Source: CAVSUZ01 sp963791885 (lineage in GTDB: Bacteria > Pseudomonadota > Alphaproteobacteria > Acetobacterales > Acetobacteraceae). Taken from it: a DNA stretch of 64,000 nt. Shown here piece after piece: positions 38,530 to 47,627 of the stretch. Location of the stretch: assembly GCA_963791885.1 (NCBI GenBank), contig CAWBUL010000006.1:2294001-2358000 (forward strand), given 5' to 3'. Position numbers and translations under genes: made by a program. The notes under the pieces are model-generated. The model did no database searches, was not told where the DNA came from, and saw nothing but the letters and a program-made list of their open reading frames with translations. Within the stretch, counting starts at the first letter, position 1. Every line of letters starts with the position of its first letter.

Positions 38530-39742
38530 GGCGCACCACTCCCGCCTGTTCCAATGCGGCAATTTGCGCGGCATCGTAGCCAATTGCGCGTAAAATCTCC
38601 GCGCTATGTTCGCCCAACCTCGGCGCCGGCCGGCGCAAGCGTCCCGGTGTCTCGGACAGGCGGGGGATGACCCCGTGCATCAGCACCGAGCCGATCTCCT
38701 CGTCCGGCGCCTCCACCACGACGCCACGCGCCTGCACGTGCGGATCGTCCAGGAACTGGTCGATGTCATATACCGGGCTGGCCGTGACCTCCGCCGCATG
38801 AAACACCCGCATGTTTTCCTCGAGCGTCCGCGCGCCGATGAACGCCGCGACCGGCGCGTCACATTCATCCGCGTGGTGCACCCGGTCCGTGTTGGTGCGA
38901 AACCGTGGATCGTCGATCATGTCCGCCCGTCCGATGGCGCGGAAAAGACGCTCCGCCATCGGCTGCATCGACGCCGAGATCGCGATGTAGCGCCCATCCG
39001 CCGTGCGCCATACACCGCGCGGCGTGGTTGTGGCCGAGCGGCTGCCCGTCCGCCGCGGTTTTTCTCCGGTCACTCGATAGATCGCGGCATCCGGCCCCAG
39101 GATCGACACCATCGGATCGAACAGCGGCAGATCGATCACCTGGCCCTTGCCGGTACGTTCCGCCACGCGAAGCGCGATCATCACGGCGTAGGCGCCGTAC
39201 AGGCCGGCGATCATGTCCGCCATCGCCAGAGGCGGCAAAACGGGCGGCCGGTCCTCAAATCCATTCTTCGCCGCAAAGCCGGACATGCCTTCAATCAAGG
39301 ACCCGAAGCCCGGCCGTTCGCGATACGGGCCGTCTTGCCCGAAGCCGGAGACGCGCACGATCACCAGCGCCGGATTGCGCGCCTGCAGTGATTCGGGACT
39401 CAAACCCATATCCTCCATCGTGCCCGGCCTGAAATTCTCGATCAGCACCTGGCTATGTGCCGCGAGGTCAAGCACGATCTTCTTGCCCTCGGCCGCGCGC
39501 AGATTGAGCCCGAGGCTCTTCTTGTTTCGTCCGTACACCTTCCAATACAGACTGGCGCCCTTCACGTGCCACGCCCGTAGCGGATCGCCCTTCTGCGCGT
39601 CCTCGATCTTGACCACCTCCGCACCGTAATCCGCGAGCTGCAGGGACAGCATGTTGCCCGCCACCAGGCGCGACAGGTCGACCACGCGCACATCCGTCAG
39701 CGGCGCCGGTGCGTCCGGGTCGAATTCAATGCGTGGGATCAT
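38522..39742 (-). CDS. CaiB/BaiF-type CoA transferase (family III)
   Basis: CoA-transferase of 406 residues. It starts with RVVDLSRLVAGNMLSLQLAD and YGAEVVKIEDAQKGDPLRAW, then VLIENFRPGTMEDMGLSPES. The segment where formyl-CoA transferase has its catalytic Asp reads ERPGFGSLIEGMSGFA, with Gly at that place, as in several annotated family members; the true substrate is therefore open. The C-terminal DIDQFLDDPHVQARG is typical. ATG 39742 is chosen; ATG 39766 adds eight residues. Operonic with the cupin and divergent from prmA. Confidence 0.9.
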   Translation of the reverse strand: MIPRIEFDPDAPAPLTDVRVVDLSRLVAGNMLSLQLADYGAEVVKIEDAQKGDPLRAWHVKGASLYWKVYGRNKKSLGLNLRAAEGKKIVLDLAAHSQVLIENFRPGTMEDMGLSPESLQARNPALVIVRVSGFGQDGPYRERPGFGSLIEGMSGFAAKNGFEDRPPVLPPLAMADMIAGLYGAYAVMIALRVAERTGKGQVIDLPLFDPMVSILGPDAAIYRVTGEKPRRTGSRSATTTPRGVWRTADGRYIAISASMQPMAERLFRAIGRADMIDDPRFRTNTDRVHHADECDAPVAAFIGARTLEENMRVFHAAEVTASPVYDIDQFLDDPHVQARGVVVEAPDEEIGSVLMHGVIPRLSETPGRLRRPAPRLGEHSAEILRAIGYDAAQIAALEQAGVVRHD

Positions 39743-39832
39743 GGACGGACTTCCCTGACTGTTCATGGATGTGTAGCAGCCGGTGGTTCGTCCGTCTTCC
39801 GATCAGTCCGGATCCGGCCTACGCCACGCTCC

Positions 39833-40714
39833 ATGCACGCCGCCCCCAGATCCCTCGAACGCATCACACTGACGGTTCCGGAACATGCGCTCGAACCCTG
39901 GGAAGCCGCGCTCCGTGCCACCTGTGACTCCGTCAGTTTCTTCCGAGACCACACCGCGGAAACCTGGCACCTCGAAGGCATCCGCAGCACCGAGGCACCG
40001 GACGCGCCGCTCACCGCAGCAGTCGCACTGGCCGAAACCCTGACGGGCATCACCCCTGCAATTCTTCGGGAACCCATCAACCCCGACGGCTGGATCGAGC
40101 GCAGCTATGCCAAATTTCCTGAGCAGCGCATCGGCCGCCGCTTCGCGGTTCGGGGCAGCCATATCACCGCCCCGCCTGCGCCCGGCCGCGTCACACTGCT
40201 GCTGGATGCCGGCATGGCCTTCGGCTCAGGCGAGCATGGCTCGACCCGCGGTTGCCTGATCGCGTTCGAAACCATCGCACGCCGTCGCCCTCGCCGAATC
40301 CTCGACCTCGGCACCGGCTCCGGCATCCTCGCCATCGCCGCGGCCCGTGCGCTTCACCGCCCGGTGGTGGCCGCCGATATCGAGCCATGGTCCGTACGCC
40401 TCGCCCGCCGCAACGCCAGGCTGAACGGCGTCGGACATCTGGTGCGCGCCCATCTCGGCAATGGCTGGTACAGCCCGCGGGTGCGGGGCGGCGGGCCCTA
40501 CGACCTCGTCTTCGCCAACATCCTTGCCCGGCCCCTGATGCTGATGGCGAGGAGCCTCGCGCCCCATCTCGCGCCTGGCGGCAGCGTGATCCTCTCCGGC
40601 CTGCTCTTCACCCAGGCACAGGCGGTGATCGCCGCGCATCGGCGGCATGGCCTGGTGCTGCAGGCACGCGTGGATCAGCACCCATGGGTCACCCTGGTTA
40701 TGGGCAAACGGTAA
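39833..40714 (+). CDS. prmA: Ribosomal protein L11 methyltransferase
   Basis: Trimethylates L11 using S-adenosylmethionine. The C-terminal methyltransferase domain has the SAM loop ILDLGTGSGILAIAAARALH, acidic residue in VVAADIEPWSVRLARRNA and catalytic NILARPLMLMARSLAPHL. The N-terminal ~100 residues form the L11-recognition part. 293 residues, normal for the family. It ends 17 bp inside the 3' end of thiD on the opposite strand. Confidence 0.93.
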   Translation: MHAAPRSLERITLTVPEHALEPWEAALRATCDSVSFFRDHTAETWHLEGIRSTEAPDAPLTAAVALAETLTGITPAILREPINPDGWIERSYAKFPEQRIGRRFAVRGSHITAPPAPGRVTLLLDAGMAFGSGEHGSTRGCLIAFETIARRRPRRILDLGTGSGILAIAAARALHRPVVAADIEPWSVRLARRNARLNGVGHLVRAHLGNGWYSPRVRGGGPYDLVFANILARPLMLMARSLAPHLAPGGSVILSGLLFTQAQAVIAAHRRHGLVLQARVDQHPWVTLVMGKR

Positions 40715-41489
40715 CGCTGTGGTCCAACGGCCCATGCCCCGCGCCAAATCCCGGCGCGGCGGCTATCGCCGCCTGCACGTACGCCCGAGCACGTACGACC
40801 GCGCCGTGTAGCTCCATCCCCTGCGCCAGCCCCGCCGCTATAGCGCTTGCCAGCGTGCACCCTGTCCCATGCGTGTGCTTGGATTCGATCCGCGGCGCCG
40901 AGAACGCCTCCACCCCCTCCGGGGTCGCCAGCACGTCCACGACCGTTTCTCCCGGAAGGTGCCCGCCCTTCAGCAGCACCGCCGAGGCGCCCAGTGTCAG
41001 CAGCGACACCGCCACGTCCTGCATCGTGGCCAGGTCCGGGATGCGCATGCCCGCCAGCACCTCCGCCTCCGGCACGTTTGGCGTGATCAGCGCTGCCATC
41101 GGGATCAGCAAGCGCTTCATCGCGGCCACCGCCGCGGTGCCCGCCAGCGTCGCTCCGCCCTTTGCCAGCATCACGGGGTCCAGAACCAGGGGTAGGGCAG
41201 GGTGGTGCCCCAGCGCCCGCGCGATCGCCTCAATCGCCGCTGCTTCACCCAGCATGCCGGTCTTGATCGCGTCCGCGCCGATATCGTCCAGCACCAGGTT
41301 GATCTGCCGCGCGATGAAGGCCGCCGGCACGGGCAGCACCTCATGCACCCCCAGCGTATCCTGCGCCGTCAGCGCCGTGATCGCCGTCGCCGCATATGCT
41401 CCGAGCGCCGTGAGCGTCTTGATATCCGCCTGGATGCCGGCCCCGCCGCCCGAATCCGAGCCGGCGATGACCAGCACCCGTCCCTTCAT
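40698..41489 (-). CDS. thiD: Hydroxymethylpyrimidine/phosphomethylpyrimidine kinase
   Basis: Thiamine-pathway kinase of 263 residues. Ribokinase-fold motifs: VLVIAGSDSGGGAGIQADIK at the N-terminus, VLDPVMLAKGGATL in the middle and the anion hole/catalytic base THGTGCTLASAIAAGLAQG. The start overlaps the glmM stop by one base, so it is cotranslated with glmM. No other thiamine gene lies nearby. Confidence 0.94.
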   Translation of the reverse strand: MKGRVLVIAGSDSGGGAGIQADIKTLTALGAYAATAITALTAQDTLGVHEVLPVPAAFIARQINLVLDDIGADAIKTGMLGEAAAIEAIARALGHHPALPLVLDPVMLAKGGATLAGTAAVAAMKRLLIPMAALITPNVPEAEVLAGMRIPDLATMQDVAVSLLTLGASAVLLKGGHLPGETVVDVLATPEGVEAFSAPRIESKHTHGTGCTLASAIAAGLAQGMELHGAVVRARAYVQAAIAAAPGFGAGHGPLDHSVTVCP

Positions 41490-42853
41490 TACGCCGCGCG
41501 CGGCTGCACCGCCTCGGCGATCATGGCCACCAGCTCGTCCACCAGAGCGCCGATCACCGCTTCGTCCTCGCCCTCCGCCATCACGCGGATCAGCGGTTCG
41601 GTCCCGCTTTCGCGGATCAGCAATCGCCCGGAGGTGCCCAGCCGCGCCTCGCTATCCCGGATCGCCGCCTGGATGCAGTCCTGGCGCAGCGGCGATTCGC
41701 CGGCGAACCGCACGTTCTTCAGCACCTGCGGGAACGGCGAGAATACCCGGCACACCTCGCTCGCCGCCCGCCCTTGCTCCACGATCACCGCCAGGACCTG
41801 CAGTGCCGCCACCAAGCCATCCCCCGTCGTGCTGAAATCCGACAGGATCAGGTGACCCGACTGCTCGCCCCCCACATTCATCCCCATGGCCCGCATCCGC
41901 TCGGCCACATACCGGTCGCCCACCTGCGTCCGCTCCAGCCGCAGGCTCAGCCCCGCCAACAGATGCTCCAGCCCCAGATTGGACATCACGGTCGCTGCGA
42001 TCCCGCCACCCGCCAGCCGCCCCAACGACGCCCAGGAGCGCGCAATCAGCGCGAGGATCTGGTCCCCGTCGATCAGGTGCCCATGCTCGTCCGCCAGCAG
42101 CACCCGGTCGGCATCGCCGTCCAGCGCGATCCCCAGATCGGCGCCGTGCGCCAGCACCTGCTCGCACAGCGACTTCGGACTGGTCGAGCCGCAGTCCTTG
42201 TTGATGTTGAACCCGTCCGGCGACACCCCGGTGGAGATGACCGTGGCCCCCAGTTCCCACAGCACCGTCGGCGCTACCTTGTAGGCCGCGCCATTGGCGC
42301 AATCGACGACGATCTTCAGGTCGTCCAGCCGCTTCCCGCGCGGGAACGTCGCCTTCGCCGCCTCGATATATCGCCCTGGCGCGTCATCCAGCCGCGCCGC
42401 CCGCCCCAGCCGCGCCGGCGGCGCCAACTGCCGCGACACGTCCAAATCCATCAGCGCCTCGATCTGCGCCTCCGCCTCGTCCGACAGCTTGAACCCGTCC
42501 GGCCCGAACAGCTTGATGCCATTGTCCTGGAACGGGTTGTGGGAGGCCGAAAGCATCACACCCAGATCGGCGCGCAGGCTGCGCGTCAGCATCGCCACGG
42601 CAGGGGTGGGCAGCGGTCCCACCAGCGTGACGTCCATGCCCGCGCCAATGAACCCCGCCGTCAGGGCCGGCTCCAGCATGTACCCCGATAGCCTCGTGTC
42701 CTTCGCGATGACGACTCGGTGCCGGTGAGACCCGCGGGTGAACAGCAGCCCCGCCGCTTGCCCCAGACGCAGCGCCACCTCGGCGGTCATCGGGTCAGAG
42801 TTCGCGGTTCCGCGGATGCCGTCAGTGCCGAACAACCGCCGGGTCTTCGTCAT
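41489..42853 (-). CDS. glmM: Phosphoglucosamine mutase
   Basis: Converts glucosamine-6-phosphate to glucosamine-1-phosphate for UDP-GlcNAc. 454 residues from ATG 42853 (MTKTRRLFGTDGIRGTANSD). The phosphoserine is in GVMLSASHNPFQDNGIKLFG, metal-binding Asps in LGIALDGDADRVLLADEHG, the sugar-binding loop is GGEQSGHLILSDF, and the phosphate-binding loop RESGTEPLIRVMAEGE. All are conserved, so the enzyme should be active. It leads the glmM-thiD pair. Confidence 0.95.
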   Translation of the reverse strand: MTKTRRLFGTDGIRGTANSDPMTAEVALRLGQAAGLLFTRGSHRHRVVIAKDTRLSGYMLEPALTAGFIGAGMDVTLVGPLPTPAVAMLTRSLRADLGVMLSASHNPFQDNGIKLFGPDGFKLSDEAEAQIEALMDLDVSRQLAPPARLGRAARLDDAPGRYIEAAKATFPRGKRLDDLKIVVDCANGAAYKVAPTVLWELGATVISTGVSPDGFNINKDCGSTSPKSLCEQVLAHGADLGIALDGDADRVLLADEHGHLIDGDQILALIARSWASLGRLAGGGIAATVMSNLGLEHLLAGLSLRLERTQVGDRYVAERMRAMGMNVGGEQSGHLILSDFSTTGDGLVAALQVLAVIVEQGRAASEVCRVFSPFPQVLKNVRFAGESPLRQDCIQAAIRDSEARLGTSGRLLIRESGTEPLIRVMAEGEDEAVIGALVDELVAMIAEAVQPRAA

Positions 42854-43029
42854 GCAAGCGCCTGCCTGAAAAATCGCTGGACCAAGGATATCCGGGCAGG
42901 GTTTAGCCTCTGCCGAAGCCAAGGGTGAAGCATCAGTTTTTTAAAAATTCGTTGCCTCGCGCGATTGTTCGCGCCCTCTCATCGAGCTGAGGCGAACCGC
43001 GCAAGAAAATCCATCAGCGCCCCGGCCAG

Positions 43030-43600
43030 TGCTGCCTGGGTCGCGTTCAGTTGGGCACTGCTGTTTCCCGGCGACTTCCGCACGCTGACGCTGATCGACG
43101 CCGGGATTCCGGGCATTACATTGAGCAACGACATCCAGCTCTCGGATTTCAAGCGGAAGTGGAACTTCATCTTCCAGATGCTACCCGAACTTCCTGCCGA
43201 GCTGACGAAGGGGAAGGAGCACGTATATGTCGGCTGGTGGTTCAAGAACAAGGTACACCGGCCGGGTTCAATCCCAGCCGAGGACATCGCTGCTTATGTG
43301 CACGCATACGCGCGAGAGGGACGAATTGACGCGGCAATGGATTATTGCCGAAGGATCCTCGACGATATCGAGTTCAATCAGGCGCACGCGCAAGCGAAGC
43401 TCGCAATGCCGCTTCTCGCGGTAGGCGGGGAACATTCCATTCCGAATATGGGCGAGATGCTGGCACCATATTTTCGCACCGTTCGGTCGCTGGTCGTCCT
43501 GGAGTCGGGGCATTTCGTGCCGGAAGAGCAGCCCGAGGCACCGAAATCATGCGCCACCACATGCAGCGGCGCACCGATCCCGCGCACGAACTCATGAAAC
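43030..43600 (+). pseudogene. C-terminal fragment of an epoxide-hydrolase-like alpha/beta hydrolase
   Basis: Starts abruptly in the middle of the fold with AAWVAFSWALLFPGDFRTL and TLIDAGIPGITL, lacking the nucleophile elbow. It continues through the cap domain to MPLLAVGGEHSIPNMGEM and the catalytic-His region SLVVLESGHFVPEEQPEA, then shifts frame near 43540 (the next frame reads TEIMRHHMQRRTDP). A matching N-terminal fragment lies at 44281-44460 on the same strand, but downstream instead of upstream. Not functional. Confidence 0.7.
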
Positions 43601-43638
43601 ACGCGCGCGACGTTTTCCGTTGTCGCCGGAGCTGAGAG

Positions 43639-43889
43639 CAGACCGGATCGTGGTCCGACGGGGAATCGAGACGTTCGGCGGCACCGGGGAATCGCTGGTT
43701 AAAGGAGTTGTGATGACGCTTCCCGCGACTGCACTGAGCGTCAAGCCGGGCGGGTCTGCTCGCATGATCGAAATCGCCGCCGGGCTGGTGACGCACGGAC
43801 CGGGCATTGCGCCGGTGGAGATGCTGGGTCGCATCGAGGCACTGCACGTGACCGGTGGGTTCCATGGGTTTGAGGAGGAGCATCGATGA
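43639..43889 (+). pseudogene. C-terminal fragment of beta-helix-like protein, inverted relative to its N-terminal part
   Basis: Reads RIVVRRGIETFGGTGESLVK, then SVKPGGSARMIEIAAGLVTH and GRIEALHVTGGFHGFEEEHR. The motif repeats (IETFG, GGLVTHG-like) match those of the minus-strand fragment 44461-45446 (PIETFGRGARG, GVFTVHGAF), which ends just where this piece would begin. It overlaps the start of the SgcJ-like gene by four bases, as in an operon. There is no start codon of its own. Confidence 0.55.
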
Positions 43890-44278
43890 ACGCCGACGAG
43901 CAAAAAGTTGCCGACGCGCTGATGGCGTACCAGGAGGCGCTAAACCGGTCGGACACCGAGGCCGTGATACGCCTTTACGCGCCTGACGGCGTATTCATGC
44001 CGCAGAACAGTCCCTCGTCCGTCGGAGCGGACGCCGTTCGCCGGGCCTATGACGCCGTGTTCGGCGCCATCACGCTAAGAGTGCGGTTCACGATCGCGGA
44101 AATCCGCCAACTCGCGCCCGAGTGGGTACTGGCGCGGACCAACTCCGCGGGGACGGTCAGAATCCACGCGAATGGCACGGAGGCGGCCGAGGGCAATCAG
44201 GAGCTCTTTCTATTTCAGAAGGTCGGCGATGCCTGGAAGATCGCCCGCTATTGCTTCTCCACGACCAACCCGGCGTAA
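43886..44278 (+). CDS. SgcJ/EcaC-type NTF2-fold protein
   Basis: Single NTF2/SnoaL-like domain of 130 residues: DALMAYQEALNRSDTEAVIR, LYAPDGVFMPQNSPSSVGAD and WVLARTNSAGTVRIHANG are typical of the SgcJ/EcaC group. A GAGGAGG ribosome site precedes ATG 43886. The frame is intact although both neighbours are fragments. A paralogue with a signal peptide lies at 46916-47413. The role is probably small-molecule binding; the reaction is unknown. Confidence 0.85.
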   Translation: MNADEQKVADALMAYQEALNRSDTEAVIRLYAPDGVFMPQNSPSSVGADAVRRAYDAVFGAITLRVRFTIAEIRQLAPEWVLARTNSAGTVRIHANGTEAAEGNQELFLFQKVGDAWKIARYCFSTTNPA

Positions 44279-44280
44279 CG

Positions 44281-44460
44281 GTCGTGCTCGAGCCGGTCAC
44301 CGAGGCACGAAAGATCGCATTCGACCGCGCGGGAGACGGTGACGCGGTCCTATTGATCTCCGGGTTTCCGCAGACGAGACGGTCCTGGAACCGCGTCGTG
44401 CCGATTCTGAGCGCGCGGTATCAGACGATCACAGCGGATCTGCCGAATTTTGGGGATTCG
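44281..44460 (+). pseudogene. N-terminal fragment of alpha/beta hydrolase
   Basis: The frame after the SgcJ-like stop reads ARKIAFDRAGDGDAVLLISG, FPQTRRSWNRVVPILSARYQ and TITADLPNFGDS, the classic first strands and oxyanion-loop region of an epoxide-hydrolase-type fold. It breaks at about 44456 into the opposite-strand beta-helix-like gene. The missing nucleophile region would join it to the fragment at 43030-43600. Confidence 0.7.
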
Positions 44461-45446
44461 TGCCAACAGGCTGGCTGATCTGAATGCCGACCGCGCCGTC
44501 AGCATGTGTCACCACGCGCTCGAATATGGCCGCGTGAACTGTGCCGGCGTACACGTTGAAACCGCGTGCACCCCGACCGAAGGTTTCAATCGGTTCATTC
44601 ACCTCCAGCCGGTTCACCGTGCCGAAGTTGACGAATCCAATTCCGCTTGGGCCGAACGAGGTGATCGCCTTGTCGCTGATCCAGTGATCCACGGTTCCCC
44701 AGTTGTCCAGAACCATGTCGTTAGGGCCGTAGGTGGTCACAGGCCCATGGTTGCGGACCTGCCCCACGAAGGCGCCATGCACGGTGAACACCCCGCCCGA
44801 GATCCGGTCCGGCGTACCCGGCGCGATGCCACCGTCACTGAACACCGGCCCGGTTTCCAGCCGGTCCACGATCAGCCGGCCGCCTTGCTCACCGGCGCCG
44901 CTCACGAAGATACCGCTGCCCCGCACAGGCGCTCCAGCACGGCCGGCTGAAAGCCCGGTCAGCGTCGCTGTAATCGCCACAGAAGGATCCGACTGCTGGT
45001 TCCACAGCGTGAAGGCGCCAGGTACCACCTCCACCCCGAAGCCCTTCGGCCTGCTGTCGAATTCGGCGCGCATCCGCGGCGACGATGTCGATCTCCTCTG
45101 CCTCGACATGGCCGTGCCGCACATGCTCACACGCCAGCAGTCGCACCGTGCCCTGGATGCGCAACTGTCGCAGATGAAGCCGCCCCAGCGACTCCACCGA
45201 GGTGTCGTTGAACAGCGCCCGACGCTCCGGGTCTGTTGCAATCTGCAAATTCTCCACGGTGTTGTCGGCCGATAGCTGCAGCCCGTCCTGGCCCGGCGCG
45301 AAGCGGATTAATGCCGAATCGGCCCCTTCCAGAACCTGTCCCGCGGCCAGCCACACCATCGGCACATCCGCCAGCTCCGCCGTGACCACGATCCGCCGGA
45401 CCTCCGGGCGCCCTGCGGCGTCCAAAAGGTCAGCCACGTTTGCCAC
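44461..45446 (-). pseudogene. N-terminal part of a beta-helix-like protein, frameshifted
   Basis: Starts at 45446 (MANVADLLDAAGRPEVRRIV) and reads as a repetitive beta-rich protein (DGLQLSADNTVENLQIATDP). Near 45070 one base is gained or lost: the first frame gives ARRIRQQAEG while the second continues AEFDSRPKGFGVEVVPGAFT. The later part has repeated VHGAF, VTTYGPNDMVLDNWG and ITSFGPSGIGFVNFG elements. It ends at VGIQISQPVG where the sequence joins the hydrolase fragment. I do not know a function. Its C-terminal piece appears at 43639-43889 on the other strand. Confidence 0.65.
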
Positions 45447-45573
45447 CAGGCGGCTCCGCCATCATCACCGCCACATCGCTCCAGCCCAGAAAGATGCTTG
45501 GAAGGCTTACCCGCGGTGGGCACGACGCATTAGACTGTAAACTCGGAAATCAACTTCCCGGATTCGGAAGGCG

Positions 45574-46485
45574 ATGGCGGATCTTAACTCGCTGATTATC
45601 TTCGCCCGGATCGTGGAGGCCAACAGCTTCTCCGAAGCAGCGCGCCGGTTGAAACTGCCCGTCTCCACCGTCAGCCGCCGCATGGCCGAACTGGAAGAGA
45701 GGCTCGGGGTGAGGCTGCTCGAACGATCGACGCGCGGCGTGCGCATGACCGAGACAGGCGCCGAGCTTCTGGAGCATGCAAAGCGTGGCGCCGAACTCAG
45801 CGATGCTGTCGATAACATCGTCTCCAACCAGTTGTCCGAGGTCTCGGGCGCATTGCGGCTCTCCGCCCCGCCCAGCATCTCGGACACGTTACTGGCGCCA
45901 ATCGTATCGGCATTCCAGGCGAAATACTCCGACGTGCGGATCCACGTCCGCGTCACCGACCGATGGGTGGATCACATCAGCGAGGGTGTGGACCTCGTTT
46001 TCCGCCGTGGACCGCTCAAGGACTCATCGCTCGTCGCGCGCCCCGTTCTGACCTATCGCCACCAGCTCGTGGCCAGTCCCGGCTATCTTTCGAGGTGCAA
46101 GCCGCCGGAACACCCCAGCGATCTGCTATATCATCGTCTGCTCACCTTCGCGCACTGGAAGCAGGACAACCGCTGGTTTTTCGTGCGCGCAGACGGCAAA
46201 GAGCAGGAGACGCTGAGTTTTCAACCCCATTTGTCGATGAATGATTATACCGGCCTGGCAGCCGCGCTGGTGGGCGGCGCTGGAATCGGCGAACTGCCGC
46301 CCGTTGTCGAACCTGCCCTGCTGCGGGAAGGCCGGCTGGTCGAGGCGATGCCAGCCTGGCGCTTTCCCACGCTCGACCTGTGCATCGTCCATCTCGGCAA
46401 CCGGCTTATCCCCCGTCCGGTGCGGGCCTTCACCGACTTCGCGGCGGCAAAGGCCGGGGAGTTGTTCCCGGTCCTTCCGGTCTAA
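45574..46485 (+). CDS. LysR-family transcriptional regulator
   Basis: 303 residues. The N-terminal helix-turn-helix is FARIVEANSFSEAARRLKLP followed by VSTVSRRMAELEERLGVRLL. The effector domain (RLSAPPSISDTLLAPIVSAF, NDYTGLAAALVGGAGIGELP) is of the CrgA/AaeR-like subgroup. It is convergent with the DoxX gene, five bases apart. LysR proteins of this group often control nearby oxidoreductase or DoxX genes, but no operator was identified. Confidence 0.93.
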   Translation: MADLNSLIIFARIVEANSFSEAARRLKLPVSTVSRRMAELEERLGVRLLERSTRGVRMTETGAELLEHAKRGAELSDAVDNIVSNQLSEVSGALRLSAPPSISDTLLAPIVSAFQAKYSDVRIHVRVTDRWVDHISEGVDLVFRRGPLKDSSLVARPVLTYRHQLVASPGYLSRCKPPEHPSDLLYHRLLTFAHWKQDNRWFFVRADGKEQETLSFQPHLSMNDYTGLAAALVGGAGIGELPPVVEPALLREGRLVEAMPAWRFPTLDLCIVHLGNRLIPRPVRAFTDFAAAKAGELFPVLPV

Positions 46486-46489
46486 TCAT

Positions 46490-46903
46490 TCAGCGCGCCG
46501 TCCGACGCGCGAGATATCCATCGACGCTGAAGGCCGATGGGTGTGCCCTGGCGATGAGCAGGAAGGCGCCGGCCATGGTGCCGTTCTTGAAGAAGTTCAT
46601 CAGCGCATCCAGTTCGCCGAACGCGGTGTGGAAGATCACCGCCGTCAGCATGCACCAGCCGGCGAGCAGTACCGATACCGGCCGGATGCCGTAACCCACA
46701 AAAAACAGCGTGCCTGCCCCGAGCTCCCAGGCGGCCGCAGGCCAGACAAGTATCCCCGGCACGCCATAGGCGTGCATGTATGACTGCAGCACCGCGGTTT
46801 CTGTCAACTTCGTCCACGCAGATATCAGAAAAAGCAGCGACACGAGCAGCCGCGCCGGCAAATCGATCCAGTCGGCTGTCGTTCGGTCAGCAAGGTGTGC
46901 CAT
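46490..46903 (-). CDS. DoxX-family membrane protein
   Basis: Four-helix membrane protein of 137 residues: LPARLLVSLLFLISAWTKL, ILVWPAAAWELGAGTLFFVG and VSVLLAGWCMLTAVIFH are membrane segments. FGELDALMNFFKNGTMAGAF is the conserved DoxX C-terminal segment. Members are thought to act in redox or quinone-linked reactions. It lies 12 bases after the SgcJ-like gene on the same strand and is probably cotranscribed. Confidence 0.9.
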   Translation of the reverse strand: MAHLADRTTADWIDLPARLLVSLLFLISAWTKLTETAVLQSYMHAYGVPGILVWPAAAWELGAGTLFFVGYGIRPVSVLLAGWCMLTAVIFHTAFGELDALMNFFKNGTMAGAFLLIARAHPSAFSVDGYLARRTAR

Positions 46904-46915
46904 AGGCGCGCCCTG

Positions 46916-47413
46916 CTAGCTGCAGGAGCCGGGATTTGACGGCGAAAAGCTGTACCGGGCGATCCGCCAGATTCCGTCCTTTTCCTTGCGCAGGATGAAC
47001 AGCTCCGAGTTCGCTTCCGCCGTTGTCGCCCCTGTCGCGTGGCTCGCCTGAGTCCCCGCCGAGTTGGTGCGCACGAACGCCCAGGCTGAAGACATCCGAA
47101 CGATTTCATCGATATTGAACTTCACGTGCAGTGTGATCCGCTTGAACACGTCGTCATAAGCTTGCTTGACCTGGCTTATGCCCACGGCCGGCTGACTGTT
47201 CGGCGGCATAAAAACGCCGTCCGGCGAATATAGTGGTAAGACTTGTGGCGTGCTCGACGCATTCAGCGCGTCTTGATAGCGCATTATCGTCTGCCTGATT
47301 GCGGCATCGGCGTCGTTTCCGGATCCGACAGGCTTCCCCGCGCCCATAGCGGCGGAGGCACACAACAAGAGCGACGCAGACAGGAAAAGCCGTGGGCTGA
47401 CGATCGTTTGCAT
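46916..47413 (-). CDS. Secreted SgcJ/EcaC-type NTF2-fold protein
   Basis: 165 residues with a signal peptide (MQTIVSPRLFLSASLLLCAS then AAMGAG). The mature part, IRQTIMRYQDALNASSTPQV, LYSPDGVFMPPNSQPAVGIS and WAFVRTNSAGTQASHATG, is clearly paralogous to the protein at 43886-44278, with the same order of motifs. ATG 47413 gives the best signal; ATG 47419 is two codons longer. Upstream of DoxX in a likely two-gene operon. Function unknown. Confidence 0.88.
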   Translation of the reverse strand: MQTIVSPRLFLSASLLLCASAAMGAGKPVGSGNDADAAIRQTIMRYQDALNASSTPQVLPLYSPDGVFMPPNSQPAVGISQVKQAYDDVFKRITLHVKFNIDEIVRMSSAWAFVRTNSAGTQASHATGATTAEANSELFILRKEKDGIWRIARYSFSPSNPGSCS

Positions 47414-47627
47414 GCGCATCACTTCACTCCACGCTTCGTTGCCGCGGAGATCTGTTAGCGAAAACAGGCGCCGGGCATTATCCCTGAGTTGTGGGAAATA
47501 GCTTTCCGAACCTGGAACGCACCGTGCCCGCGTTCCAAAATCGGAAAACACAATTCCTCTACGCCATCTACAGCCTGCACCCGCCTCGCGCGATCATCGG
47601 GCATATCCACGATCCCGAGAGGCCGTG

